This document shows positions 31,801 to 42,544 of a stretch of DNA of 64,000 nucleotides, in pieces. This DNA is from Mastigias papua. Lineage: Eukaryota > Cnidaria > Scyphozoa > Rhizostomeae > Mastigiidae. Position 1 is the stretch's first letter. Each line of letters begins with the position of its first letter. The stretch covers positions 10,658,428 to 10,722,427 of the forward strand of contig OZ025280.1 of assembly GCA_964019165.1 (NCBI GenBank), written 5' to 3'. The translations under genes were made by a program, and so were the position numbers. A model generated the notes under the pieces. It was given only the letters and a program-made list of their open reading frames with translations. It was not told the origin of the DNA and did not search any database.

Positions 31801-32985
31801 ACTATAAGTTTCGAGAAGATCTGCTAAGCACTTGTTTTCAGAGCTCGTTAAAGCTTGGCTAGGAAATGAGGCAAAACGAGACAAAAACTGTTCCCTAGAT
31901 TCCATTGACCTATAAGGTTCAACTGAAACAGACTTATCTAAATCTAGAGAGAGGATGGTGACATCTGAACTATTTTCTACGAATTGACCGATGGTTGTTC
32001 CCTTATGCAGAAGTACTGGCTGTTCAGTTGGATTTAACAAGCGAAAGGACACCCTTCCATCTTCCCTAGGGCTCGAAACGGACGAAGCGGCAAATAGATA
32101 ATAGCGATCAAAAAGTTTCGGCACAGCTTCGATAAGACCAATGATATTCGTGGATGGAGGTGTTTTAAGGTACGCTGGAATAATCGTTTCACTACTAGCG
32201 TCCAAAACTACAGTTTGCGCAGCTCTAACTTCTGAAACATGCGGAGGAATATCCTTCTTTGCAAAGGAAACAAGATTGTCAGGCGCGAATTTTACTGTTT
32301 GGCCGCGTACGTCAATTATTGCGCCGAATTTATGCAAGAAATCTCTTCCAAGGACTATATTATACGCTAACCCTGGGACGATAGAAGCATCGCAAGAATA
32401 TTCGCTTCCACCAATCAAAACCGGAAATGACACAAATCCCGTTACAGGCACGCTTTCTCCATCTGCTGTTTTTACACTCTCAAGCTGAATATTTCGTTTT
32501 ACTTCATACACAGGCCGCAAAATATTATGGTAGTATGCATCACTGATCACAGTTACAGCAGCTCCAGTATCTACGAGTAGCTTAGTTGACTGCTTGAGGA
32601 CTACGCCCCATATCAAGACATTCGTAGGAAAAGAAATCTTGCTATCAGTTTCAATGGCAGGAATATCACACTCAGACATTTTCGAGGTGGTAGGGACGTT
32701 AGACTTGTCAAACGCATAATTAACCGTATTCGGAATCTCAGCTTTCTTCAAGCGGGAATTAGCTTCAACGGTAGAACTATTAACTTCAAAACTGGACTTT
32801 TGTTCGCATTGTTCATCAATATCCGATTGTTGTTTCCCGTACTGATTATTGGTTTGAGGGTTGGGCCATTGTCTACGATTGTTTGTGCGTAGGGTTGCCT
32901 GTTGTTTAAAATGCAGTCCAGATCTATTTACAAATTTGGGGCTTTCTATATCACTTACTCCTACTTGGGCCTTCAGTACCCCCAT
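28879..32985 (-). CDS. pol: Pol polyprotein of element C
   Basis: 1368 residues, the longest pol here because of a longer N-terminal spacer before the protease (DTGA at 139-142). RT has TLDLQSGYH and YIDD at 574-577. RNase H has [16 protein letters not shown] and HTDHGSL. Integrase has the HHCC finger (CHDAPTASH, CRTCVDC) and catalytic blocks [20 protein letters not shown] with 35 residues between the last D and E; GPY/F is FHGPYRI. The tail keeps SDMPSDSF and ITRPED. No stop, indel or altered catalytic residue is seen, so this frame could be active. It overlaps gag by 13 nt in the -1 frame and is expected to be made by frameshifting. Confidence 0.95.
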   Translation of the reverse strand: MGVLKAQVGVSDIESPKFVNRSGLHFKQQATLRTNNRRQWPNPQTNNQYGKQQSDIDEQCEQKSSFEVNSSTVEANSRLKKAEIPNTVNYAFDKSNVPTTSKMSECDIPAIETDSKISFPTNVLIWGVVLKQSTKLLVDTGAAVTVISDAYYHNILRPVYEVKRNIQLESVKTADGESVPVTGFVSFPVLIGGSEYSCDASIVPGLAYNIVLGRDFLHKFGAIIDVRGQTVKFAPDNLVSFAKKDIPPHVSEVRAAQTVVLDASSETIIPAYLKTPPSTNIIGLIEAVPKLFDRYYLFAASSVSSPREDGRVSFRLLNPTEQPVLLHKGTTIGQFVENSSDVTILSLDLDKSVSVEPYRSMESREQFLSRFASFPSQALTSSENKCLADLLETYSDIFATSGLDLGRTNIVQHSIDKGDARPIKQSPYRVSQAQRDEIETHLANMLKQGIIDVSSSPWSSPVVLVKKKDGTTRFCVDYRKLNAVTRKDSYPLPRIDDVLDSLSGSKYFTTLDLQSGYHQVAMHSDSKDKTAFVTHAGVYAYDVMSFGLCNAPPCFQRLMSRVLHGLEWKLCLVYIDDVIIFAPTLEEHLSRLQLVFERLRQANLKLKPSKCYFVETSVNFLGFVVSANGISPDPDKISVVKSFPTPQSVKEVRSFLGLANYYRRFVHNFANISSPLNRLTRKDVAFVWTPECEEAFLELKRRLCSAPILAYPDFDQPFHLYTDASQYALGYILGQCINGREHVIAYGGRELSYAEKNYHTTEREALAVVAGVKRYQPYLAGNKFYIHTDHGSLSWLMRIKDPTGRLARWALQLQQYNFKIIHRAGTSNGNADALSRRSYVAPLSVSQESSVTLPLSAIAPPCPPAATLHTLQRQDPDLAPIIQYLETAELPIEDQAARSLLLQIDSYYLDGNGLLCHLWTPGKRHLQSLCSQVVIPASLRHEVISACHDAPTASHFSTHKTYEKIRRRYFWPGMFRDIDHWCRTCVDCAMKKVPRGQRKAPLLPIPVEGAFDRVAVDILGPLPVTNDGNRYIIVFSDYYTRWPEAFALPSIDAPRIAQLIVDEIVARHSAPRTLLSDRGPNFLATIVQEVCRLINTRRQHTTAYHPQTDGLVERFNGTLVEGLAMYVSSNQKDWDKHIPMVLFAYRVSPNATTGESPFYLLYGREPRLPIDVALLLPTSNLSPSVAEHRARIVQRLEEAQKIISSNTQLAQQRMKLQYDKTSAPVHYEIGSKVWVYTPKTKKGLTKKLSHNFHGPYRIVTKLSPVHFRLRTLDNRVVSVPVHANRLKPFYDPADRPVDPLQPIDDSSPDLTESDMPSDSFAPEILPDAADVVTPPDPAVNTPDLVSSPVEPAITRPEDYHTPQTIVNV

Positions 32986-33009
32986 GTTGAAGGCCCTGCC
33001 GCGTTTAAA
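32967..33009 (-). promoter_or_regulatory. -1 frameshift signal, C gag/pol
   Basis: Minus-strand TTTAAAC (33003-33009), 6-nt spacer, stem GGGCCTTC (32989-32996) with GAAGGCCC (32967-32974), 14-nt loop. The stem sequence is intermediate between those of A and B and stays fully paired. Confidence 0.9.
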
Positions 33010-34115
33010 TTTTGGCTACTCTGATTAGATTGCTGCGGAGGATGGGGAGAACTTTTTGTTTGGTTGGACGACGAATAACCAGTATAAATAGGTGGCTTAT
33101 GCTGTGCATTGGTGTAACCGGACTGCTGAGGGCGCTCATTACAGTACCTAGCAACATGCCCTACCCTGCGACAAAAATTACAAATAGGCTGCCCGTCCGT
33201 TGTACGTAAATTTCTACCTCGAGCACCTCCCCGATTTCCTATAGAAGGCTGAAACTGTCGTTGTCTCTTCCCAAAGTGATTATTCTGGAATTCGCTGTGC
33301 ATGGCGGCTATGAGCTCAGTTTTAAGTGCGTTTATACTGCTCGGATTTAAGGGAACATCTAATGCAGAAATAGTAGCAGGTTGTAATGAATCGCTCGTTG
33401 TTTGAATTGGCTTGGTATCAAAACTCGAAACAGGGGGTTGCATACCGCTTTTCTTCTGACCAGCAAGGGAGACAAGAAGACTCACGTGACCTTCCAATTC
33501 CTTAATCCGTTGTTCCTGAAGGGTAGACTGAACAGCAGTGAGCGAGCTAGAAACTCCCGAATTTTTTGAAACAGCTTCTCTTAAGCGTGCAAGGTTTTCT
33601 GCTTCGGCAAAAGAGTCAGGCTGGTTTAGAATGACATGGGTTTTGATGTCATCACGCAAGCCATTGATAAAAACATTCAATAAATCTTTATCGGAAAGAG
33701 CGAGACGCTGGCTCTTCTTAATAATATCCTCGGTATACAAAGACAAAGGCTCTGTTGGGCCCTGTTTTCGAGCATACAGTTCCTGTCTAAAAAGAAACTC
33801 CAGTGATTGGGAACCAAATCTGGTTTTTAAACCATCCGTTAAAACTGTGAAATCAGCTTTTGTTTCAGGACATTGGGTATCAAACCAGGCTTTAGCAGGA
33901 CCGCCCAAAGACAGTGGTAATGCGTTCAACTTTTTAGCATTAGACCAACTGTGAAATTTAGCCAGAGCTTCAAAACGGGAGAGCCATTCATTTATGTCTT
34001 CATTTGGGAGACCGTTAAATGAGTGAAGTTGAAAGAGACCGGACTGGAGATTTCCTTCAAGGGCTGCCTGGACGGCACTTAATTGTGTTTGCAACTCGTT
34101 GACTGTGGCTTCCAT
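32973..34115 (-). CDS. gag: Gag protein of element C
   Basis: 380 residues from the ATG at 34115 (MEATVNELQTQLSAVQAALE), chosen because it aligns with the starts of A, B and D. The frame stays open further upstream, but only from a TTG and without Gag-like sequence. Retrotrans_gag region about 34-185, coiled-coil-like [10 protein letters not shown] at 201-210, CCHC knuckle C312, C315, H320, C325 preceded by RGRNLRTTDGQP, and a Q/S/P-rich tail ending TWGY. Intact. Confidence 0.94.
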   Translation of the reverse strand: MEATVNELQTQLSAVQAALEGNLQSGLFQLHSFNGLPNEDINEWLSRFEALAKFHSWSNAKKLNALPLSLGGPAKAWFDTQCPETKADFTVLTDGLKTRFGSQSLEFLFRQELYARKQGPTEPLSLYTEDIIKKSQRLALSDKDLLNVFINGLRDDIKTHVILNQPDSFAEAENLARLREAVSKNSGVSSSLTAVQSTLQEQRIKELEGHVSLLVSLAGQKKSGMQPPVSSFDTKPIQTTSDSLQPATISALDVPLNPSSINALKTELIAAMHSEFQNNHFGKRQRQFQPSIGNRGGARGRNLRTTDGQPICNFCRRVGHVARYCNERPQQSGYTNAQHKPPIYTGYSSSNQTKSSPHPPQQSNQSSQNLNAAGPSTWGY

Positions 34116-34643
34116 CGTGTGAACAAAAAGAAGCAGCTCTATACCCGTAATCAACGTTAAGGCGGTAATGCAGTGCTCTAATACGAACCCCCGTGAACAT
34201 ACAAAAGTGGAAAACAATTGAAAACAATACCAATTGTACAAGCCTTTGTGTCGGTTTGACGTAATTTGGCAATCAGTCAATGAGCCAACATACCAATATA
34301 GTAATTAAAATGTTATTAACAAATCACGCAAAGATCTGATTTCCTGCCAACTGCACAAAATATGATGGAAGGATTTCAAACATATAAAAACTCAATCGAA
34401 ACAACTATATGGCAAGAAGAAACAACTTCTGATACACTTTATGTACTTCGTTTCTTCGTCTTGCAACATTCAGTAAGCTAGTGCCAACTATATCATTCAG
34501 CTTCCTTGATACTTCTGAATTCGGGCTTCAGATTACAGATGTAGTTCAATGGTTGAAGTAATTATAAAGGCTCAAAAGAAAACTGCAAAAACTGAAACTG
34601 TATCTTCTTTGAACATTGAAAGGTTCCTCACACGGGGCACCAA
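34116..34643 (-). other. C untranslated leader and primer-binding site
   Basis: 528 bp between the 5' LTR and gag. The PBS is at 34625-34642, minus-strand TGGTGCCCCGTGTGAGGA, one base from the LTR. The rest has no ORF I trust. Confidence 0.85.
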
Positions 34644-35279
34644 TGTTAAGCGTGGCGTGGCTTAAGAACTGCGTGAGTTGGTTGCGTGGCACAGAAAAAT
34701 AAAAGAACTGACAAAAGTAACTTACGATCTTGAAAAACACTATCTTTGAATCTTTTCTGTAAATCAAGTTAACAAACATAAGCGAGGTTCCATCAGCGTT
34801 TCAACATAAGGTGCTAACTATTACTTAATTAACTAGTTCCGATAAGGTTCGTCTTTGATTCGTCTCTTCTACTAACTCGTATTGATGCTCGGCATCACAG
34901 GTTCGTCTCTTCAGTTAAATCGTCTTGATGCGCGGCATCACAGGTTCGTCCTTCACAGTTCGGCTCAATTCTCGACTCTCTCAAACTAACCAATCTAATC
35001 TACAAATACCCGACTAGAACAATTATACAAAACTGTTTACCATACAAAGAAAAATGCAAGTGCATAAACAAGTAAAAGACAATAAAAAGTTATTCGCGTT
35101 ATTCAACGTCCAGGTGGGCGCACACATTACTTTTCGCCAAATAAGGCACAAGTCTGACCACGATCCAAATAATTGTTCGATTCCTTTATTCGCTATTCTC
35201 AATGTGCTACGTAATGTTTTCGAGCAAAACAACCATTGACGTAAACAAGAAACAAAGGGGGAGCGTCCGTATCACAACA
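34644..35279 (-). repeat. 5' LTR of element C (636 bp)
   Basis: Right-hand copy, with about 5 differences from 28200-28835. The minus-strand motif GATCGTAAGT has GTAAGT at 34720-34725, 76 nt before the LTR end. Followed by GTAT (35280-35283). Confidence 0.96.
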
Positions 35280-36391
35280 GTATGTCTCTTCTCCACAACT
35301 ATGATAGATATGATGAAAACTCCTTTACAGATCGACAGAGAATATTCGATTACATATTATTTTCGTCTCAAATGTATACGGAGACACAAACGATATTTTT
35401 CGCAACTATACCCTGCACTTGTATAGTACTGTGTATAGGCAGTATGGCCTAAGAGCACCTACATGTATGGTATGTCTCTTCTCCACAATTTTGATAGATA
35501 TCATGAAAAGTCCTTTACAGATCGACAGAGAATATTCGATTACATATTATTTTCATCTCAAATGTATAAGGAGACACGAATGATATTTTTCGCAACTATA
35601 CCCTGCACTTGTATAGTACTGTGTATAGGCAGTATGGCCTAAGAGCACCTACATGTATGGTATGTCTCTTCTCCACAACTTTGATAGATATCATGAAAAG
35701 TCCTTTACAGATCGACAGAGAATATTCGATTACATATTATTTTCGTCTCAAATGTATAAGGCGACACGAATGATATTTTTCGCAACTATACACTGCACCT
35801 GTATAGTACTGTGTATAGGCAGTATGGCCTAAGAGCACCTATATGTATGGTATGTCTCTTCTCCACAACTATGATAGATATGATGAAAATTCCTTTACAG
35901 ATCGACAGAGAATATTCGATTACATATTATTTTCGTCTCAAATGTATAAGGAGACACAAACGATATTTTTCGCAACTATACCCTGCACCTGTATAGTACT
36001 GTGTATTGGCAGTATGGCCTAAGAGCAGCTATATGTATGGTATGTCTCTTCTCCACAACTATAAGAGATATGATGAAACTTCCTTTACAGATCGACAGAG
36101 AATATTCGATTACACATTATTGTCGTCTCAAATGTATAAGGAGACACGAATGATATTTTTCGCAACTATACCCCGCACTTGTATAGTACTGTGTATAGGC
36201 AGTATGGCCTAAGAGCACCTATATGTATGGTATGTCTCTTCTCCACAACTATGATAGATATGATGAAAATTCCTTTACAGATCGACAGAGAATATTCGAT
36301 TACATATTATTTTCGTCTCAAATGTATAAGGAGACACGAATGATATTTGTCGCAACTATACCCTGCACTTGTATAGTACTGTGTATAGGCA

Positions 36392-37151
36392 GTATGGCCA
36401 AATAGCACCTATATGTATGGTATGTCTCTTCTCCACAACTATGATAGATATGATGAAAATTCCTTTACAGATCGACAGAGAATATTCGATTACATATTAT
36501 TTTCGTCTCAAATGTATAAGGAGACACGAATGATATTTGTCGCAACTATACCCTGCACTTGTATAGTACTGTGTATAGGCAGTATGGCCTAATAGCACCT
36601 ATATGTATGGTATGTCTCTTCTCCACAACTATGATAGATATGATGAAAATTCCTTTACAGGTCGACAGAGAATAGTCGATTACATATTATTTTCGTCTCA
36701 AATGTATAAGGAGACACGAATGATATTTGTCGCAACTATACCCTGCACTTGTATAGTACTGTGTATAGGCAGTATGGCCAAATAGCACCTATATGTATGG
36801 TATGTCTCTTCTCCACAACTATGATAGATATGATGAAAATTCCTTTACAGATCGACAGAGAATATTCGATTACATATTATTTTCGTCTCAAATGTATAAG
36901 GAGACACGAATGATATTTGTCGCAACTATACCCTGCACTTGTATAGTACTGTGTATAGGCAGTATGGCCTAATAGCACCTATATGTATGGTATGTCTCTT
37001 CTCCACAACTATGATAGATATGATGAAAATTCCTTTACAGGTCGACAGAGAATAGTCGATTACATATTATTTTCGTCTCAAATGTATAAGGAGACAGGAA
37101 TGATATTTTTCGCAACTATACCCTGCACTTGTATAGTACTGTGTATAGGCA
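36392..37151 (+). repeat. Satellite higher-order repeat, two 380-bp dimers
   Basis: Units 36392-36771 and 36772-37151. The first monomer of each has the rare GGCCAAATAGC, the second has CTAATAGC with AGGTCGAC and AATAGTCG. Confidence 0.82.
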
Positions 37152-38480
37152 GTATGCCCTAAGAGCACCTATATGTATGGTATGTCTCTTCTCCACAACT
37201 TTGATAGATATGATGAAAAGTCCTTTACAGATCGACAGAGAATATTCGATTACATATTATTTTCGTCTCAAATGTATAAGGAGACACGAATGATATTTTT
37301 CGCAACTATACCCTGCACTTGTATAGTACTGTGTATAGGCAGTATGGCCTAAGAGCACCTATATGTATGGTATGTCTCTTCTCCACAACTATAAGAGATA
37401 TGATGAAAATTCCTTTACAGATCGACAGAGACTATTCCATTACATATTATTTTCGTCTCAAATGTATAAGGAGAAATGAATGATATTTTTCGCAACTATA
37501 CCCCGCACTTGCATAGTACTGTGTATAGGCAGTATGGCCTAAGAGCACCTATATGTATGGTATGTCTCTTCTCCACAACTATGATAGATATGATGAAAAT
37601 TCCTTTACAGATCGACAGAGAATATTCGATTACATATTATTTTCGTCTCAAATGTATAAGGAGACACGACTGATATTTGTCGCAACTATTCCCTGCACTT
37701 GTATAGTACTGTGTATAGGCAGTATGGCCTAATAGCACCTATATGTATGGTATGTCTCTTCTCCACAACTATGATAGATATGATGAAAATTCCTTTACAG
37801 ATCGACAGAGAATATTTGATTACATATTATTTTCGTCTCAAATGTATAAGGAGACACGAATGATATTTTTCGCAACTATACCATGCACTTGTATAGTACT
37901 GTGTATAGGCAGTATGGCCTAAGAGCACCTATATGTATGGTATGTCTCTTCTCCACAACTTTGATAGATATGATGAAAAGTCCTTAACAGATCGACAGAG
38001 AATATTCGATTACATATTATTTTCGTCTCAAATGTATAAGGAGACACGAATGATATTTTTCGCAACTATACCCCGCACTTGTATAGTACTGTGTATAGGC
38101 AGTATGGCCTAAGAGCACCTATATGTATGGTATGTCTCTTCTCCACAACTATGATAGATATGATGAAAATTCCTTTACAGATCGACAGAGAATATTCGAT
38201 TACATATTATTTTCGTCTCAAATGTATAAGGAGACACGAATGATATTTGTCGCAACTATACCCTGCACTTGTATAGTACTGTGTATAGACAGTATGGCCT
38301 AATAGCACCTATATGTATGGTATGTCTCCTCTCCACAACTATGATAGATATGATGAAAATTCCTTTACAGATCGACAGAGAATATTCGATTACATATTAT
38401 TTTCGTCTCAAATGTATAAGGAGACACGAATGATATTTTTCGCAACTATACCCTGAACTTATATAGTACCGGTAGAGGCA

Positions 38481-39234
38481 GTATGGCCTAAGAGCACCTA
38501 TATGTATGGTATGTCTCTTCTCCACAACTATGATAGATATGATGAAAAGTCCTTTACAGATCGACAGAGAATATTCGATTACATATTATTTTCGTCTCAA
38601 ATGTATAAGGCGACACGAATGATATTTTTCGCAACTATACCCTGCACTTGTATAGTACTGTGTATAGGCAGTATGGCCTAAGAGCACCTACATGTATGGT
38701 ATGTCTCTTCTCCACAACTTTGATAGATATGATGAAAAGTCCTTTACAGATCGACAGAGAATATTCGATTACATATTTTCGTCTCAAATGTATAAGGAGA
38801 CACGAATGATGTTTTTCGCAACTATACCCTGCACTTGTATAGTACTGTGTATAGGCAGTATGGCCTAAGAGCACCTATATGTATGGTATGTCTCTTCTCC
38901 ACAACTATGATAGATATGATGAAAAGTCCTTTACAGATCGACAGAGAATATTCGATTACATATTATTTTCGTCTCAAATGTATAAGGAGACACGAATGAT
39001 ATTTTTCGCAACTATACCCTGCACTTGTATAGTACTGTGTATAGGCAGTATGGCCTAAGAGCACCTACATGTATGGTATGTCTCTTCTCCACAACTTTGA
39101 TAGATATGATGAAAAGTCCTTTACAGATCGACAGAGAATATTCGATTACATATTTTCGTCTCAAATGTATAAGGAGACACGAATGATGTTTTTCGCAACT
39201 ATACCCTGCACTTGTATAGTACTGTGTATAGGCA
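38481..39234 (+). repeat. Satellite higher-order repeat, two 377-bp dimers
   Basis: Units 38481-38857 and 38858-39234, each a 190-bp plus a 187-bp monomer. The short one has lost 3 bp (ACATATTTTCGTC) and carries GATGTTTTTC. Confidence 0.85.
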
Positions 39235-41708
39235 GTATGGCCTAAGAGCACCTATATGTATGGTATGTCTCTTCTCCACAACTATGATAGATATGATGAA
39301 CATTCCTTTACAGATCGACAGAGAATAGTCGATTACATATTATTTTCGTCTCAAATGTATAAGGAGACAGGAATGATATTTTCCGCAACTATACCCTGCA
39401 CTTGTATAGTACTGTGTATAGGCAGTATGGGCTAAGAGCACCTATATGTATGGTATGTCTCTTCTCCACAACTTTGATAGATATGATGAAAAGTCCTTTA
39501 CAGATCGACAGAGAATAGTCGATTACATATTATATTTGTCTCAAATGTATAAGGAGACACGAATGATATTTTTCGCAACTATACACGGCACTTGTATAGT
39601 ACTGTGTATAGGCAGTATGGCCTAAGAGCACCTATATGTATGGTATGTCTCTTCTCCACAACTATAAGAGATATGATGAAAATTCCTTTACAGATCGACA
39701 GAGACTATTCCATTACATATTATTTTCGTCTCAAATGTATAAGGAGACACGAATGATATTTTTCGCAACTATACCCTGCACATGTATAGTACTGTGTATA
39801 GGCAGTATGGCCTAAGAGCACCTATATGTATGGTATGTCTCTTCTCCACAACTATGATAGATATGATGAAAATTCCTTTACAGATCGACAGAGAATATTC
39901 GATTACATATTATTTTCGTCTCAAATGTATAAGGAGACACGAATGATATTTTTCGCAACTATACACTGAACTTATATAGTACTGTGTATAGGCAGTATGG
40001 CCTAAGAACACCTATATGTATGGTATGTCTCTTCTCCACAACTATGATAGATATGATGAAAAGTCCTTAACAGATCGACAGAGAATATTCGATTACCTAT
40101 TATTTTCGTCTCAAATATATAAGGAGACACGAATGATATTTTTCGCAACTATACCCTGCACCTGTATAGTACTGTGTATTGGCAGTATGGCCTAAGAGCA
40201 CCTACATGTATGGTATGTCTCTTCTCCACAACTTTGATAGATATGATGAAAAGTCCTTTACAGATCGACAGAGAATATTCGATTACATATTATTTTCGTC
40301 TCAAATGTATAAGGAGGCACGAATGATATTTTTCGCAACTATACCATGCACTTGTATAGTACTGTGTATAGGCAGTATGGCCTAATAGCACCTATATGTA
40401 TGGTATGTCTCTTCTCCACAACTTTGATAGATATGATGAAAAGTCCTTAATAGATCGACAGAGAATATTCGATTACATATTATTTTCGTCTCAAATGTAT
40501 AAGGAGACACGAATGATATTGTTCGCAACTATACCCCGCACTTGTATAGTACTGTGTATTGGCAGTATGGCCTAAGAGCACCTATATGTATGGTATGTCT
40601 CGTCTCCACAACTATGATAGATATGATGAAAATTCCTTTACAGATCGACAGAGAATATTCGATTACATATTAGTTTCATCTCACATGTATAAGGAGACAC
40701 GAATGATATTTTTCGCAACTATACCCTGCACTTGTATAGTACTGTGTATTGGCAGTATGGCCTAAGAGCAGCTATATGTATGGTATGTCTCTTCTCCACA
40801 ACTATAAGAGATATGATGAAAATTCCTTTACAGATCGACAGAGAATATTCGATTACACATTATTTTCGTCTCAAATGTATAAGGAGACACGAATGATATT
40901 TGTCGCAACTATACCCTGCACTTGTATAGTACTGTGTATAGGCAGTATGGCCTAAGAGCACCTATATGTATGGTATGTCTCTTCTCCACAACTTTGATAG
41001 ATATGATGAAAATTCCTTTACAGATCGACAGAGAATATTCAATTACCTATTATTTTCGTCTCAAATGTATAAGGAGACACGAATGATATTTGTCGCAACT
41101 ATACGCTGCACTTGTATAGTACTGTGTATAGGCAGTATGGCCTAATAGCACCTATATGTATGGTATGTCTCTTCTCCACACCTATGATAGATATGATGAA
41201 AATTCCTTTACAGATCGACAGAGAATATTCGATTACATATTATTTTCGTCTCAAATGTATAAGGAGACACGAATGATATTTTTCGCAACTATACCCTACA
41301 CTTGTATAGTACTGTGTATAGGCAGTATGGCCTAATAGCACCTATATGTATGGTATGTCTCTTCTCCACACCTATGATAGATATGATGAAAATTCCTTTA
41401 CAGATCGACAGAGAATATTCGATTACATATTATTTTCGTCTCAAATGTATAAGGAGACACGAATGATATTTTTTGCAACTATACCCTACACTTGTATAGT
41501 ACTGTGTATAGGCAGTATGGCCTAAGAGCACATATATGTATGGTATGTCTCTTCTCCACAACTATGATAGATATGATGAAAATTCCTTTACAGATCGACA
41601 GAGAATATTCGATTACATATTATTTTCGTCTCAATTGTATAAGGAGACACGAATGATATTTTTCGCAACTATACCCTGCACCTGTATAGTACTGTGTATT
41701 GGCAGTAT

Positions 41709-42186
41709 TGTTACGAAAAGGAGGCTCATCGCCAGTTTGCACAGATTGAGGAATGACGTTATAACTATTTCAAAAGTAAATCGCAACTGCTGGTGCAATA
41801 ATTGCATCAGAAACCCGTAGGAAGAACCAGATTGGACAATTTACTGTTAATTCTTATTTTTAGTTCATTTCGTAATCTATTAGCTGTGAGTTATAAAAGG
41901 CGTAGTTTTAGAGGTAGATAAGAGTCTTTTTGGTTAGAGAGAAGTAGACGTTCTGCCAAGCTGGTATTATTTTTTAGAAAACTCTGATAGTATAGCGTAG
42001 GGCACATCAAGATTGACCTGTTGAATTCAAGAGAAGGTCCTTGCCGATAGATTCCTGTATCAAGCCTTCAGGTCGTAAGTTTTATTCTTATTCGTAAATA
42101 GAACGTTGAAATATCGTACAGACTTTTAAGAAATTGTTGCCCTAAGAACTCACAGTTGAGCCCCTTCATAAAAGATAGGCTTAACA
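41709..42186 (+). repeat. 5' LTR of A2 (478 bp)
   Basis: TGTTACG...CTTAACA. TATAAAAGG at 41892-41900. One difference (G/T) from the 3' LTR. Confidence 0.97.
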
Positions 42187-42544
42187 AGTGGTGCCCCGTG
42201 TGAGGATAAAAGCTGAAGAAATTGAATGGTTATAGACAATTTGTATAGTTTTTATGCTGATATTGACGTATATGTAGAGACGTAAACTGTGTTTGAAAGT
42301 TCGTCAAGTGACACATCCGAAGAGAAGGGAACAGACCGTGCGAGTAGAAAATAGAGAATTTTAAAAGAAAAGTCGTGTAACTCATCAGAAACTGTGTGTA
42401 ATATCTACGGAAAGCTACAAATTGGTTTAAGACTTACAGTTTATTTCTTTGCGAGTTCGATTGCTTTCGATTGCATCATCACACGCAATCCTGCCAACGC
42501 ACGTACTGTTTGAAATTGTAGTTTCATAAAAGTGTTAATTCAAA
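42187..42544 (+). other. A2 leader and primer-binding site
   Basis: 358 bp. PBS TGGTGCCCCGTGTGAGGA at 42189-42206. A few substitutions from the A1 leader. No ORF or RNA gene is evident. Confidence 0.85.

Larger units (their letters stand above)
28200..35279 (-). mobile_element. Ty3/gypsy LTR retrotransposon C (intact frames)
   Basis: Minus-strand element with 636-bp LTRs and target duplication GTAT (28196-28199 and 35280-35283). gag and pol are both open. The LTRs differ at about 5 of 636 positions. Same plan as A, B and D, with the longest leader (528 bp). Confidence 0.96.
35280..41708 (+). repeat. 190-bp satellite, segment 5
   Basis: About 34 monomers, the longest uninterrupted run here. 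It contains two local higher-order repeats (listed separately) and one monomer with a 3-bp loss near 38465 (TAGTACCGGTAGAGGC). Ends GTAT (41705-41708), the left target duplication of A2. Confidence 0.96.

Noticed and set aside
34116..34280. N-terminal extension of C Gag upstream of 34115, and the four-codon extension in D
   Set aside because: They open at TTG, and the extra residues do not align with any other Gag. The downstream ATG matches the group.
36310..36330. CENP-B box in the satellite
   Set aside because: TTCGTCTCAAATGTA fits TTCGNNNNANN, but the required CGGG is TGTA, in all monomers I looked at.
35811..41820. Repeated 60-68 codon ORFs in the satellite (and 79-codon ones on the minus strand)
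   Set aside because: They are the monomer read in a chance-open frame. 190 is not a multiple of 3, the ORFs end at the same TAA in GGCCTAAGAG, many begin only at non-ATG codons, and variants change them freely.
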